Shown here: positions 9,181-18,149 of the stretch, piece after piece | How positions within the stretch are numbered: position 1 is the stretch's first letter | Layout of the letters: every line of letters starts with the position of its first letter | Assembly (NCBI GenBank): GCA_004296775.1 | Contig: RHGE01000054.1 | Span: 1-40,090 of the forward strand | Source: Marinilabiliaceae bacterium JC017 | GTDB lineage: Bacteria > Bacteroidota > Bacteroidia > Bacteroidales > Marinilabiliaceae | Direction: 5' to 3' | Length of the DNA: 40,090 nucleotides | Position numbers and translations under genes: made by a program | Notes under the pieces: model-generated | What the model was told of the DNA's origin: nothing | The model's database searches: none | The model's input: the letters and a program-made list of their open reading frames with translations, nothing else

Positions 9181-10560
9181 GTGAAATCAATTAAAGCATT
9201 GTTTACACGATATCTTCACGATATACTTATTGCAGTTGAGGCAATTCTCGCCCATAAAATGAAGTCCCTGCTTACGGGAATGGGTATCATGTTTGGGGTA
9301 GCTGCGGTTATTAGTATGTTGGCCATTGGGAAAGGCGCCCAGCAAGAGGTGTTGGATCAAATAAAACTGGTTGGTGTTAATAATATCATTATTTCACCCG
9401 CTCAAAAAGTATCCAATTCGTCCGTCGGAGATGACGGGACTGGTAGTCCAAACAGGGGGGATAATCAAAGATTTTCAAGAGGATTAACATTGTTGGATGC
9501 GCAATCGATAAAAGAGGTGATTCCGGGAGTTACGAAGGTGAGTCCTGTTGTTTTAATGCATTACCAAGCTATTCAGGATGGAAAAAGTTGTCCGGTAGGA
9601 TTGGAAGGTGTTGCACCGGAATATTTTGACTTATTAAATATTGAATTGGAGCAGGGAGCTGTTTTTACCGAAGAACAAGGACGGAAAGGTGTGACTGTTT
9701 GTGTGATTGGAAGTATGGTAAAGGATCAGATTTTTGGTCAAAAGAATCCATTGGGGAGATATATTAAATGCGGTCAGGTTTGGTTGCAGGTAATCGGGGT
9801 GGCTCAGAGTCGAGGGGCGACGTCTGGAGAAAAAGATCAAAAAGGCATGGTTCGTGTGGACGACAGGGTGTTTGTTCCGGTAAAGACGATGTTGTTGCGG
9901 TTTAAGGACCGGTCACGCATAAAACCTGAAGTCATGGAAGGAATGGCCCGGGGAGGAGCCGGTTTTTTTATGCAAGACGAGGGTCAGGATAAAAATGAAT
10001 CAACGGGCATGCAAGATCAATTAGATAAAATCATTGTGCAGGTTGATGAGAGTGATAAATTGTCTGTAGTGTCAGATGTGATTCATCGGATGTTGCAGCG
10101 TAGGCATGCAGGGGCAAACGATTTTGAAATTACAGTGCCTGAATTGTTGTTAAAGCAACAGCAAAAAACCAATGATGTGTTCAATATCGTTCTGGGTGCT
10201 ATTGCCAGTATTTCTCTGATTGTAGGAGGTATTGGAATTATGAATATCATGTTAGCTTCAGTATGGGAACGTATCCGTGAAATAGGAACCCGCCAGGCTA
10301 TTGGTGCATCACGCAAAGATATAATTGTCCAGTTTTTAGCTGAATCCACTTTGATTAGTATTACCGGAGGAATTATCGGAATTATTTTGGGAGTTGTGTT
10401 GGCGCAATTAATACAGGTAATGGCCGATATTAAAACCATTGTTTCATTGTTTTCGGTGGTCGTAGCATTTGGTGTTTCCGCTTCTGTCGGGATTCTGTTT
10501 GGGTACTTGCCGGCAAAACAAGCTGCCACGCAAGATCCGGTTGAATCTCTTCGGCATTAA
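9181..10560 (+). CDS. ABC transporter permease, MacB/FtsX type, without ATPase domain
   Basis: 459 residues from a GTG. The next in-frame ATG (9259) would remove the conserved segment before the first membrane helix, so GTG is preferred. It has the MacB plan: helix 1 at about 30-50 (LLTGMGIMFGVAAVISM), a large MacB_PCD-like periplasmic domain (about 55-320), then three C-terminal helices in an FtsX domain. The latter contains the typical ERIREIGTRQAIGASRKDI cytoplasmic loop. E. coli MacB carries its ATPase in the same chain; here neither this chain nor any neighbour has one. The periplasmic domain includes a Gly/Lys-rich insert near residues 80-95 and 265-285. Expected to act with the flanking adaptors and TolC-like channel as a mechanotransmitting exporter. 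Confidence 0.9.
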   Translation: MKSIKALFTRYLHDILIAVEAILAHKMKSLLTGMGIMFGVAAVISMLAIGKGAQQEVLDQIKLVGVNNIIISPAQKVSNSSVGDDGTGSPNRGDNQRFSRGLTLLDAQSIKEVIPGVTKVSPVVLMHYQAIQDGKSCPVGLEGVAPEYFDLLNIELEQGAVFTEEQGRKGVTVCVIGSMVKDQIFGQKNPLGRYIKCGQVWLQVIGVAQSRGATSGEKDQKGMVRVDDRVFVPVKTMLLRFKDRSRIKPEVMEGMARGGAGFFMQDEGQDKNESTGMQDQLDKIIVQVDESDKLSVVSDVIHRMLQRRHAGANDFEITVPELLLKQQQKTNDVFNIVLGAIASISLIVGGIGIMNIMLASVWERIREIGTRQAIGASRKDIIVQFLAESTLISITGGIIGIILGVVLAQLIQVMADIKTIVSLFSVVVAFGVSASVGILFGYLPAKQAATQDPVESLRH

Positions 10561-10571
10561 ATTTTAAAGAT

Positions 10572-12077
10572 ATGATAAGAGTAGGTCTTTTATTTACGTT
10601 TGTAATTGTTATACATAGTTTTGTTAGTGGACAGGTTTTGGGCAAGGAGGTTGATGAGGAGGTTGAGATGTCGCTCTCAGATGTAATTGAACTAGCAAAA
10701 TTACAGTCGTTGCATAGTTTTCGGTCTCGGAATATGTACTTGGCAAGGTATTGGGAATTCCGTAGCTATAAGGCACAGAAACTTCCTTCATTAAATTTGA
10801 ATGCGACTCCTTTGAATTATAATCGAACCGTTACGATGCAGTTTAGTAATGGAACAAATAATTTCTACGATCAGGAGATGATTAGTTCAAATGTAGGATT
10901 ATCCGTGCGACAAAATGTTACGCTTACCGGAGGAGTGTTAAGTATTAATTCAAAGGCACAGGGATTAAAAGATTTTAGTTTGGAGGATGAGACAGCAACA
11001 AATTATACATCTACTCCAGTTAGTGTTATGTTTGAACAATCTTTAAATGGTTATAATGAGTTTAGGTGGATGTCCCGTATCGAACCTGTCAGGTTCGAAA
11101 AAGCAAAGCGGGAATTTATTTCTGAAATGGAGGATCTGGCTATGCAGGCTACATCCGAATTTTTTGAAATGGTGAGTGCTGAAATTAATCTGAAGATAGC
11201 TCAAACCAATCTGGCGAACGCCGATACCCTTTATCGAATTGGAAAGGGACGTTTCGAAATTGGTACTGTTACCCAAGATGAATTATTGGATTTGGAGCTG
11301 AGCTTTTTGAATTCCAATATGGATGTAACGAAATCAAAATTGGCTTTGCGACAAGCGCGTAGTTCGCTCAATTCATTCCTGGGATTTGCAAATGATGTTA
11401 AGATAAAGCCGGTTATACCTAATGCAATTCCTCAGCTTAAGGTTGATGTGGATATGGCTTTGGTGTTGGCGAAGGAAAATAATCCCCAAATGTTGGGTTT
11501 TGAGGAACAGCTTTTATTGGCGGGTCAAAAAGTGGCCCAGACAAGAGCGAATAGTGGTTTGAATGCTTCTGTCAATGCAAACCTTGGAATTAATAAAAGA
11601 ACGGATGAATTCAATAGTTTGTATAAATCGCCCTTTGGTGATGAACGGGGTGTTTATGTGAATTTGAATGTTCCCATTGTGGATTGGGGCTTACGAAAAG
11701 GTAAAATTCAAATGGCTAAATCAGATCGGGAGGTGACGGAAGCAACGGTAAAACAGGCAAGAATAGATTTTGAGCAAGAGGTGATTAATAAGATTATGGA
11801 GTTTAATCTGCAAGATGAACAAGTGTTTATTTCCGCTAAAGCAGATACTGTGGCACAACTTGGTTATGAGGTGACTAAACAGCGATTTATGATTGATAAG
11901 GTGGATGTGATTAAGCTTAATTCAGCGCGTAACTCGCTTGATGCTGCAAGACGTGGATTTATTAATGCATTGGCTCAATATTGGCGTAGTTATTTTGAGA
12001 TTAGAAAGCTGACTTTATACGATTTTAGTCAGGAGAAGGGGTTAATGATGGATCTTGATTATTTATTACAACATTGA
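10572..12077 (+). CDS. TolC-family outer-membrane efflux protein
   Basis: 501 residues. A signal peptide covers about 1-21 (VIHSFVSG). Two homologous helical repeats follow, the hallmark of outer-membrane efflux proteins. The first contains LAMQATSEFFEMVSAEINLKIA-type helices near 180-215, the second the VKQARIDFEQEVINKIMEF region. It should form the trimeric outer-membrane and periplasmic channel of the export system. It starts 11 nt after the permease stop, and its own stop lies just upstream of the second adaptor start, so the genes are almost certainly cotranscribed. Confidence 0.87.
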   Translation: MIRVGLLFTFVIVIHSFVSGQVLGKEVDEEVEMSLSDVIELAKLQSLHSFRSRNMYLARYWEFRSYKAQKLPSLNLNATPLNYNRTVTMQFSNGTNNFYDQEMISSNVGLSVRQNVTLTGGVLSINSKAQGLKDFSLEDETATNYTSTPVSVMFEQSLNGYNEFRWMSRIEPVRFEKAKREFISEMEDLAMQATSEFFEMVSAEINLKIAQTNLANADTLYRIGKGRFEIGTVTQDELLDLELSFLNSNMDVTKSKLALRQARSSLNSFLGFANDVKIKPVIPNAIPQLKVDVDMALVLAKENNPQMLGFEEQLLLAGQKVAQTRANSGLNASVNANLGINKRTDEFNSLYKSPFGDERGVYVNLNVPIVDWGLRKGKIQMAKSDREVTEATVKQARIDFEQEVINKIMEFNLQDEQVFISAKADTVAQLGYEVTKQRFMIDKVDVIKLNSARNSLDAARRGFINALAQYWRSYFEIRKLTLYDFSQEKGLMMDLDYLLQH

Positions 12078-12085
12078 AATTGGAC

Positions 12086-13300
12086 ATGAGTAAAAAGAAA
12101 ATCATAATAGCGGCTCTGTTGGTTGCCTGTTTCGTGATAGTTTTTATGTGGTTGACTAAGGATGGTGGTAATCAGGTAAAGGTTGTTAAAGTGTGTAAGG
12201 GGCTTTTTGAAAATACGGTGGAATGTGTAGGTGAGTTGCAGGCAGGGGTGGCAATAGATATTACCATTCCAGATGAAATGCTAAGTCAGGAGATTAATAT
12301 TCAGTATTCGAAAATTCTGGATATTGTAGCAGAAGGAACAATTGTCAAGGCAGGTGATTATGTAGCTTCTTTGGATCCGGCAGATTTAGAGGAAGAAATA
12401 ACTCGTGTTGGAGTGCAACTTGATGAATACTATAATAATCTGGAAAATGGAAAGCTGGATTCAAGTCTTGTTTTAATGCAGGCAAGGGATGCAATAGAAA
12501 AGGCTGAAGATGAAGTATTGGATTTACAGTTGAAAAAAGAGCAGTCGGTCTTTGAGTCTAAAGCTATGCAGCGTCAGATTGATATTGACTGTGAAAAGGC
12601 TAAGCGAAAACTGGAAATCGAAAAGCGTAATTACCAGCAACAGCAGCGTAAACTTGGGACCCAGCTTAAGCGATTTCAGGATGTTATCAAACGTTGGGAA
12701 AATGAAATGAATCTGCTTCGTCAATTGCGAATTAATTTTCGTATTTCTGCTCCCTCAAGTGGGATGTTGGTTTATGCAAAAGCCTATAATAACACAAAGA
12801 TAAAAGCAGGTACTATGGTGGGACGATGGGCACCGGTTATTGCTTCTTTACCTGATTTATCATCAATTGTGTCAGTGTTATATGTGAAGGAGATTGACGT
12901 GGCAAAAGTAAAAGTAGGACAACAGGTGGAAATAGAAGTAGATGCCTTCCCTGGTAAATCTTTTTCTGGTAAAATCACTAAACTGGCTAATATAGGTCAA
13001 AATATACCAGGAGATAATCAGGTTGGATTTAAAGTGAATGTGTTGATTGAACCAGGAGATGAGATACTCTTACCAGGTATGACAACCCGAAATAAAATTG
13101 TTGTGAATCAAGTCGAAGAAGCTTTAATGGTTCCCCGTTCAGCATTAATCTATGATGATTCATTAATTTTTGTCTTGAAAAAGGAAGGTTTGAGTTTTGT
13201 GAAGACGGAGGTTAAGGTAGGGGATGAGAATAAAACTATGGTACATATTATAGCCGGCCTTAGTGAAAAAGACAGGATAAAGGAAAATACGGAATTATGA
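12086..13300 (+). CDS. HlyD-type periplasmic adaptor subunit (second)
   Basis: 404 residues from the ATG at 12086; a TTG at 12074 overlapping the tolC-like stop is possible but less likely. Same architecture as the first adaptor: N-terminal anchor (about 5-22), split lipoyl domain, long coiled coil, beta-barrel. Corresponding segments match closely: LPDL[TS]S[LI][IV]S, [IV]DAFP[HG]K, LANIGQ[VN]IPG and LPGMTTRNKIVV. The pair therefore arose by duplication. Two different adaptors around one permease and one channel could form a mixed hexamer or serve different permeases. Confidence 0.86.
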   Translation: MSKKKIIIAALLVACFVIVFMWLTKDGGNQVKVVKVCKGLFENTVECVGELQAGVAIDITIPDEMLSQEINIQYSKILDIVAEGTIVKAGDYVASLDPADLEEEITRVGVQLDEYYNNLENGKLDSSLVLMQARDAIEKAEDEVLDLQLKKEQSVFESKAMQRQIDIDCEKAKRKLEIEKRNYQQQQRKLGTQLKRFQDVIKRWENEMNLLRQLRINFRISAPSSGMLVYAKAYNNTKIKAGTMVGRWAPVIASLPDLSSIVSVLYVKEIDVAKVKVGQQVEIEVDAFPGKSFSGKITKLANIGQNIPGDNQVGFKVNVLIEPGDEILLPGMTTRNKIVVNQVEEALMVPRSALIYDDSLIFVLKKEGLSFVKTEVKVGDENKTMVHIIAGLSEKDRIKENTEL

Positions 13301-13952
13301 GGTACCGTTTGTAATACTCAAAGGTAATTAGTGTTAATTTAATATTAAGCAGTAGCCCTGTAAAATCAGACAAAAGCAATTACTAGTGTGTCTGTTTGAT
13401 TTATCTCTGTGATAAATTGATAATTATTTTCTCTTTCAAATTGTTAGTAAGGTGGATGGTTGTTTTAATGTTAGACGATGAGATAAATGGGAATTGGTGA
13501 TCAAAGACTTTTTTGTCAGTCGCTGAACTAATTAACTGTCTTTTTGTTTAGAAAATGTGATCTTGGTTTTTTTTGTTTGGTATGCTAATAGGTATTGTAA
13601 GACAAGTTCATGGCTAGTTATCCCCGCATAAAAATAGGTTTGTTGTTTTGATTTTTATTATTCGAAGTAGGTATTAGACGACTGTAGTTTGAAATAAAAA
13701 GGTTGTTATAAAGATTGAAATGAAGTAGGAGAGGAATTGTTTATACGCATGAAAAGTTAAAAAATAGTGATATTCAGGGGGATGATTAAATGATTGTTAA
13801 AAATTAAGGAAATTTTTCTGCAATTTAAATTACTTCTTTATATTTGTGCGCGAATCACTGGATATACTTTTAATTTTCAATGATTCTTGCATGTTATAAT
13901 ATAGAATGTAAATAGAAATCATATTATTTAACGTTATAAATGCCTTGATGTT
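13301..13952. promoter_or_regulatory. Long AT-rich intergenic region with candidate mdh promoter
   Basis: 650 bp without a plausible gene. A perfect -7 element TATATTTG is at 13839-13846, with a weak -33 (TTTCTG) about 18 nt upstream. It predicts a start near 13853 and a 5' leader of about 100 nt before mdh. I see no riboswitch-like conserved motif in the leader and nothing else recognisable in the rest of the gap. Confidence 0.45.
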
Positions 13953-14885
13953 ATGAAAGTAACCGTTGTTGGAGCAGGTAATGTTGGAGCCACCTGCGCG
14001 GATGTATTGGCTTATAGAGAGATCGCCAATGAAGTAGTTTTGGTTGATATTAAAGAAGGTGTTGCCGAAGGGAAAGCACTTGATATTTTTCAAAAATCAC
14101 CAATTACTCTTTATGATACCCGTACAGTTGGTGTTACCAATGATTACGCTAGAACTGCCGGATCGGATGTTGTAGTTATTACTTCAGGTCTGCCACGTAA
14201 ACCAGGGATGACTCGTGACGATTTGATTGAAACCAACGCCGGAATTGTAAAGTCCGTTACTGAAAATGTGGTTAAACATTCGCCTGAAGCAATTATTATT
14301 ATTGTTTCTAATCCATTGGATGTAATGACTTACCAGGCTCATATCACATCTAAATTGCCTCGTGCAAAAGTAATGGGTATGGCAGGTATCCTTGATACAG
14401 CTCGTTATAGGGCCTTTCTTGCAGAAGAATTGAATGTATCTCCAAAAGATATCCAGGCTGTATTGATGGGTGGTCACGGTGATACTATGGTGCCACTTCC
14501 ACGTTATACTACTGTTGGTGGAATTCCTGTTACCGAAATGATTGATGAAGAGAAATTAAACGCTATTATTGAGCGTACTAAATTCGGTGGTGGAGAATTA
14601 GTGAAATTGATGGGAACATCTGCTTGGTATGCACCAGGAGCTGCTGCTGCACAAATGGTTGAAGCTATTTTGCGTGATCAGCGTCGTGTATTCCCGGTAT
14701 GTATTAAGTTAGAAGGTGAATATGGTATTGAAGATTGTTATCTTGGAGTACCGGTAATCCTTGGTAAAAACGGTGTTGAGAAAGTTATTGAGTTGGATCT
14801 CAATGATGCAGAAAAAGAATTGATGGAAACAAGCCGTGTTCACGTACGTGAAGTTATGGAAGTATTAGATAAATTGAAGAAATAA
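13953..14885 (+). CDS. mdh: Malate dehydrogenase (LDH-like MDH)
   Basis: 310 residues, full length. Oxidises malate to oxaloacetate with NAD in the citric acid cycle. The Rossmann motif GAGNVG is at 7-12 and Asp32 would bind the NAD ribose. Substrate arginines are Arg82 and Arg88 in the mobile loop (SGLPRKPGMTR), with Asn120 (VSNPLD) and Arg151. The catalytic His175 (GGHGD) pairs with Asp148. Arg82 with Gly and Met in the loop fits the LDH-like malate dehydrogenases rather than lactate dehydrogenase. Monocistronic: long promoter region upstream, strong terminator downstream. Confidence 0.96.
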   Translation: MKVTVVGAGNVGATCADVLAYREIANEVVLVDIKEGVAEGKALDIFQKSPITLYDTRTVGVTNDYARTAGSDVVVITSGLPRKPGMTRDDLIETNAGIVKSVTENVVKHSPEAIIIIVSNPLDVMTYQAHITSKLPRAKVMGMAGILDTARYRAFLAEELNVSPKDIQAVLMGGHGDTMVPLPRYTTVGGIPVTEMIDEEKLNAIIERTKFGGGELVKLMGTSAWYAPGAAAAQMVEAILRDQRRVFPVCIKLEGEYGIEDCYLGVPVILGKNGVEKVIELDLNDAEKELMETSRVHVREVMEVLDKLKK

Positions 14886-14906
14886 TTTCTCAACCAATTG
14901 ACTTTT

Positions 14907-14936
14907 AAACCTGCCTCTTGAGGCAGGTTTTTTTTT
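14907..14936 (+). terminator. Intrinsic terminator of mdh
   Basis: AAACCTGCC and GGCAGGTTT form a stem around CTCTTGA or a tighter loop, followed by nine T. It lies about 20 nt after the stop. Confidence 0.92.
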
Positions 14937-15091
14937 GTTCGTATGCGTACAGGAAGTTGACCAGAAGCGTTCATGTTTTATTTGAATAACAGTTGTTTGG
15001 TTTATTGTAATCTATAGATATATAGGTTGTTGTGTTTTGTGGTACGATTGCTGTATTCAATACATAGAATCAAATGATAGAGGGCTGAATT

Positions 15092-15859
15092 ATGAAAACG
15101 CATGTTAAACACACCGAGAAGCATACGAAGTTTAGTTATATCCTTTTTGGGATATTTGTAACACTTTTTACTTTTTTTGTTGTAATGAGCTTCATTAAAC
15201 AGCGAAGATTGATTTATACTCGATCAGCTGTTCCTTCATTTATGAGTAGTCTTTCAAGACCCGTTACTTATCCGGTAACTGAATCCCATTCAATTGATTT
15301 AAGATCCCTTTTGCAAGAAGTAGAAGAGCCGGCAGTTGTATTAGATGCCTGGATGACTGATTTGAATTTTTGGAATGCAGCTACCAATGAGTTGCCTGCA
15401 AATATATCCTTTGATGTAATTGAAGCGCCTGTTTTATTAGAAAATTGGATGCTGAATCAGGGAGATTGGGCTCATTCATTAGAGGGTGCAGCTGAGTTAG
15501 CGATGACAGAATTTGCGGAAGAACCTTTAGTAATAGAAGAGTGGATGTTGGGTGAAATAGGATGGGCTTACGAAATGTCATATTCTGGGGAAGTTTTCGA
15601 AAGTGAATTAGGTATGGAAAGCTGGATGACAGAAGTTAGTTCCTGGAGTGCCGTACAAATAACAGTTATGTTAAAAACACTTACTGTGGATTATGAAGAA
15701 GCTGAATTAGTAGTTGAGTCATGGATGACTTCTACTGAAAGTTGGCCATTGGCCAAAGGAGTATCTTCTTATGATTTCCAAAGTGAAGCAGATTACGCTG
15801 AAAACGAAATTGTAATGGAGGCGTGGATGTTGAATCTTTCAGATTGGACTTCAAAGTAA
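15092..15859 (+). CDS. Membrane-anchored protein with six WM[TL]x4W motifs
   Basis: 255 residues, family not recognised. A basic N-terminus precedes one hydrophobic segment (about 15-34) followed by KQRR, so it is a likely signal-anchor protein. The rest is acidic. Six copies of the motif [DE]-x-W-M-[TL]-x4-W occur with the first Trp at residues 87, 119, 151, 178, 211 and 245. The second Trp is exactly seven residues later each time, and there is an acidic residue two before the first Trp. Hydrophobic residues (pattern E-x-P-[LV]-[VL]-[VIL]) precede each motif. Spacing is 27-34 residues. DNA copies have diverged in codon use, so conservation is at the protein level. The partner 45 nt downstream is a DUF2807 protein. 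Function unknown; a surface or periplasmic binding scaffold is my guess only. Confidence 0.8.
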   Translation: MKTHVKHTEKHTKFSYILFGIFVTLFTFFVVMSFIKQRRLIYTRSAVPSFMSSLSRPVTYPVTESHSIDLRSLLQEVEEPAVVLDAWMTDLNFWNAATNELPANISFDVIEAPVLLENWMLNQGDWAHSLEGAAELAMTEFAEEPLVIEEWMLGEIGWAYEMSYSGEVFESELGMESWMTEVSSWSAVQITVMLKTLTVDYEEAELVVESWMTSTESWPLAKGVSSYDFQSEADYAENEIVMEAWMLNLSDWTSK

Positions 15860-15904
15860 TTAGTAGCGTTTATCTTTTTTTGTTGAAATATTTGATTTGG
15901 TAAA

Positions 15905-16654
15905 ATGAAGTTCAATAGAGTGAAGGTGCTGTTTTTTGTAGTTGGAGTAATTACGTTTGGAATTTTTCATTATGGGTGTACCAATTGTTCTCATCAAAAT
16001 ATTGTAGTCGGGAATCATGATATAATAGAGCATTTAAGATCGGTTGATTCTTTTCTGAAGGTAAATGTTAGTGGAAATTTCAAATTGGTTTTAAAAGAAA
16101 GTGAATCCTCATATGTGAAAATTATTTTCGACTCGAATCTTCAGGATTATATCTATACTGATGTTAGAAATGAGGAATTAGTTGTGAGGAAAGCCGAAAA
16201 TATAGATTTTAAAAGCCGAAAATCAGCAATATTGATTGTTGGCTATTCTGAATTAGAATCTTTAGTATTAGAGGGGCATAATGAAATTTCAAATGAAGGC
16301 ATGTTATTGTTTGGTCCCTTGAGAATAAATAGTGAGGGAAGTGCCAAGTTAAATCTTAATCTCTTAGGAGATAGTCTTAAATGTCAATTTGCAGGTGTTG
16401 TAGCGGGGAATTTAGCTGGAGAAGTTGATGTAGTGGATATGGGTATTTTGGCCGTTGGAGATCTTGAGGCTTCAGAATTAAGAACCAATAAATTTTCTAT
16501 TGAATTTACAGGAACAGGGAATGCAAGTGTTAATGTAAGAAAAGAGTTAAGGGTTAATATTTCCGGAACCGGACTTGTAAAGTATGAAGGTAATCCGGAA
16601 AATGTCTATACCAACATCGAAGGAATTGGGAAGGTTATTAATAGGGAGATGTAG
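15905..16654 (+). CDS. DUF2807 (head GIN domain) cell-envelope protein
   Basis: 249 residues. A hydrophobic leader is followed by Cys25 (FHYGC), a loose lipobox of the sort Bacteroidota lipoproteins show. The body is a repetitive beta-structure with the DUF2807 pattern: a VDSFLKVNVSGNFKLVL start, then LVVRK and LILVGY-type strands, then repeats such as GLVKYEGNPENVYTNIEGIGKV at the end. DUF2807 domains are predicted beta-solenoids found on Bacteroidota envelope proteins; their function is not established. It follows the WM-motif gene by 45 nt and shares its terminator region, so the two are probably one operon. Confidence 0.8.
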   Translation: MKFNRVKVLFFVVGVITFGIFHYGCTNCSHQNIVVGNHDIIEHLRSVDSFLKVNVSGNFKLVLKESESSYVKIIFDSNLQDYIYTDVRNEELVVRKAENIDFKSRKSAILIVGYSELESLVLEGHNEISNEGMLLFGPLRINSEGSAKLNLNLLGDSLKCQFAGVVAGNLAGEVDVVDMGILAVGDLEASELRTNKFSIEFTGTGNASVNVRKELRVNISGTGLVKYEGNPENVYTNIEGIGKVINREM

Positions 16655-16703
16655 GATGATGTATTGAGTTTGTATTATTCAGTTTTGTAAAAGATTCAAA
16701 AAG

Positions 16704-16734
16704 GAGCAGGATTTATTGTCCTGCTCTTTTTTTT
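16704..16734. terminator. Intrinsic terminator shared by converging genes
   Basis: GAGCAGGA (16704-16711) pairs with TCCTGCTC (16719-16726), then eight T on the plus strand and A-rich sequence on the other side. It serves the DUF2807 gene and overlaps the last codon of the minus-strand AI-2E family gene. Confidence 0.88.
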
Positions 16735-17860
16735 ATTCCTCAGGGATGGTTTCTTTCGTTCGGTTAGTTTCCGTGGTGATGAGGTTTTCATTAAGAATGA
16801 AACGTTTGTAATATGAATGAATTAATGTAGTTAATGGCAGTGCCAGGAGCATACCAAGTAATCCCAGAAGGCTACCCCAAATAGAGAGCGATAAAAGTAC
16901 AATAGCAGGATTTAATCCATAAGCTTTACCAAGAATTCTAGGTGTAAGGATTGTTTCTTGAATGATTTGAACTACTGCTAATACAATTAAAACAAGTAGT
17001 GCTATATGCCAAAAGCTTTCATTTGTATCCATTGCTTTTAGTAATGCTAATAATAGTGCAGGAATCAGGCCAACAATTTGTAGGTAAGGGACGATATTTA
17101 ATAATCCAATGAATAAGCCTGTTGTAATAGCGAGCGGAAGGCCGATTAGCTTGAAGCCAATCGCTAATAATATACCAACTATTAAGGCAATTAGGCCTTG
17201 GGCTCTGAAATAGATGTTCATGGCATCCTTGAGGTCATTAATAAGTTCTACAAATGTTGGGCGGTATTTTAAAGGTACCAGACCAGGCCATTTGTTTCCA
17301 AGGTCATTAAAATCAATCAGAATGAAGATGGTATATAGAAATACAATCAGAAAGCCGATGATTCCAAATGCTACATTTAGTGAGCCTGAAAAAAAACGCC
17401 AAAATTGAGGTAATATTTTTTGAGCAATTTTTGTTAGATTATCTACTTGAAAGTATTCCACAATTGAAAGTTCCCGGAAGAAGTCTTTGATGATTTCTTC
17501 AATGTTGCCGGGTAATATATCTTTGTAATTAGCTGATTGTACATATGCTTTAATTAATCCTGCCATTTTTGACATTTCCTGGATGAAGGCAGGGATCAAT
17601 AACCACAAGATGGTTGTTATGCTTGCGGTAACGATTATTAAGGAAATGATGACTGCAAGTCCTCTTTTTAGTCGAAGCTTATTTTGAATAAAGGTGACTA
17701 AAGGATTAAGTAAATATGCTAAAAATACTGCCAGGAAAAAAGGCCCCAAGACGTGACTTAAACGACTTATTAGAAAAATTAGTCCCCCAAATACTAGTAG
17801 GGTTAGTATCATTCGAATTACCCTGTCAAAGGTATACGGGCGGTTTTGTAATGGTTCCAT
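16733..17860 (-). CDS. AI-2E family transporter (PerM/TqsA/YdiK-like membrane protein)
   Basis: 375 residues with the family plan. Two or three helices lie at the N-terminus (about 14-60, including GPFFLAVFLAYLLNPLV), with a further helix at 65-90. A soluble central segment follows (about 95-150), then a cluster of C-terminal helices (from about 155 to 350). It contains typical FRAQGLIALIVGILLAIGF and GLLNIVPYLQIVG segments and ends LGMLLALPLTTLIHSYY. Family members export autoinducer-2 or act as Na+/H+ antiporters or permeases of unknown substrate, so the name says little about the real substrate. Monocistronic, with a divergent partner at 18150. Confidence 0.9.
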   Translation of the reverse strand: MEPLQNRPYTFDRVIRMILTLLVFGGLIFLISRLSHVLGPFFLAVFLAYLLNPLVTFIQNKLRLKRGLAVIISLIIVTASITTILWLLIPAFIQEMSKMAGLIKAYVQSANYKDILPGNIEEIIKDFFRELSIVEYFQVDNLTKIAQKILPQFWRFFSGSLNVAFGIIGFLIVFLYTIFILIDFNDLGNKWPGLVPLKYRPTFVELINDLKDAMNIYFRAQGLIALIVGILLAIGFKLIGLPLAITTGLFIGLLNIVPYLQIVGLIPALLLALLKAMDTNESFWHIALLVLIVLAVVQIIQETILTPRILGKAYGLNPAIVLLSLSIWGSLLGLLGMLLALPLTTLIHSYYKRFILNENLITTETNRTKETIPEE

Positions 17861-18149
17861 GGTTTTTGGTGCAAAGTAATTAAAATATTCAGAAACATTT
17901 GAGGCAATAAAAAAGATTGGTTTTCGTTTAAATTAACCAGTAGTTTCGGCAAACAAAATTGGAGGCAGCACGTATATTAAACAGTGTTAAAAAATGTAAA
18001 GAAAAGTAGAGAAAATTAAATAAAATCGTTGTAAATACGAGTCGCTTTTCTTATTTTGCAAGTTGATTATTTTCCTCTTCAGTATTGGTCGATTATCTTC
18101 TTTTAGAGTTGAAAAGTGTTTTTTATGTTACTGTAGATTTGTGTGGCGT

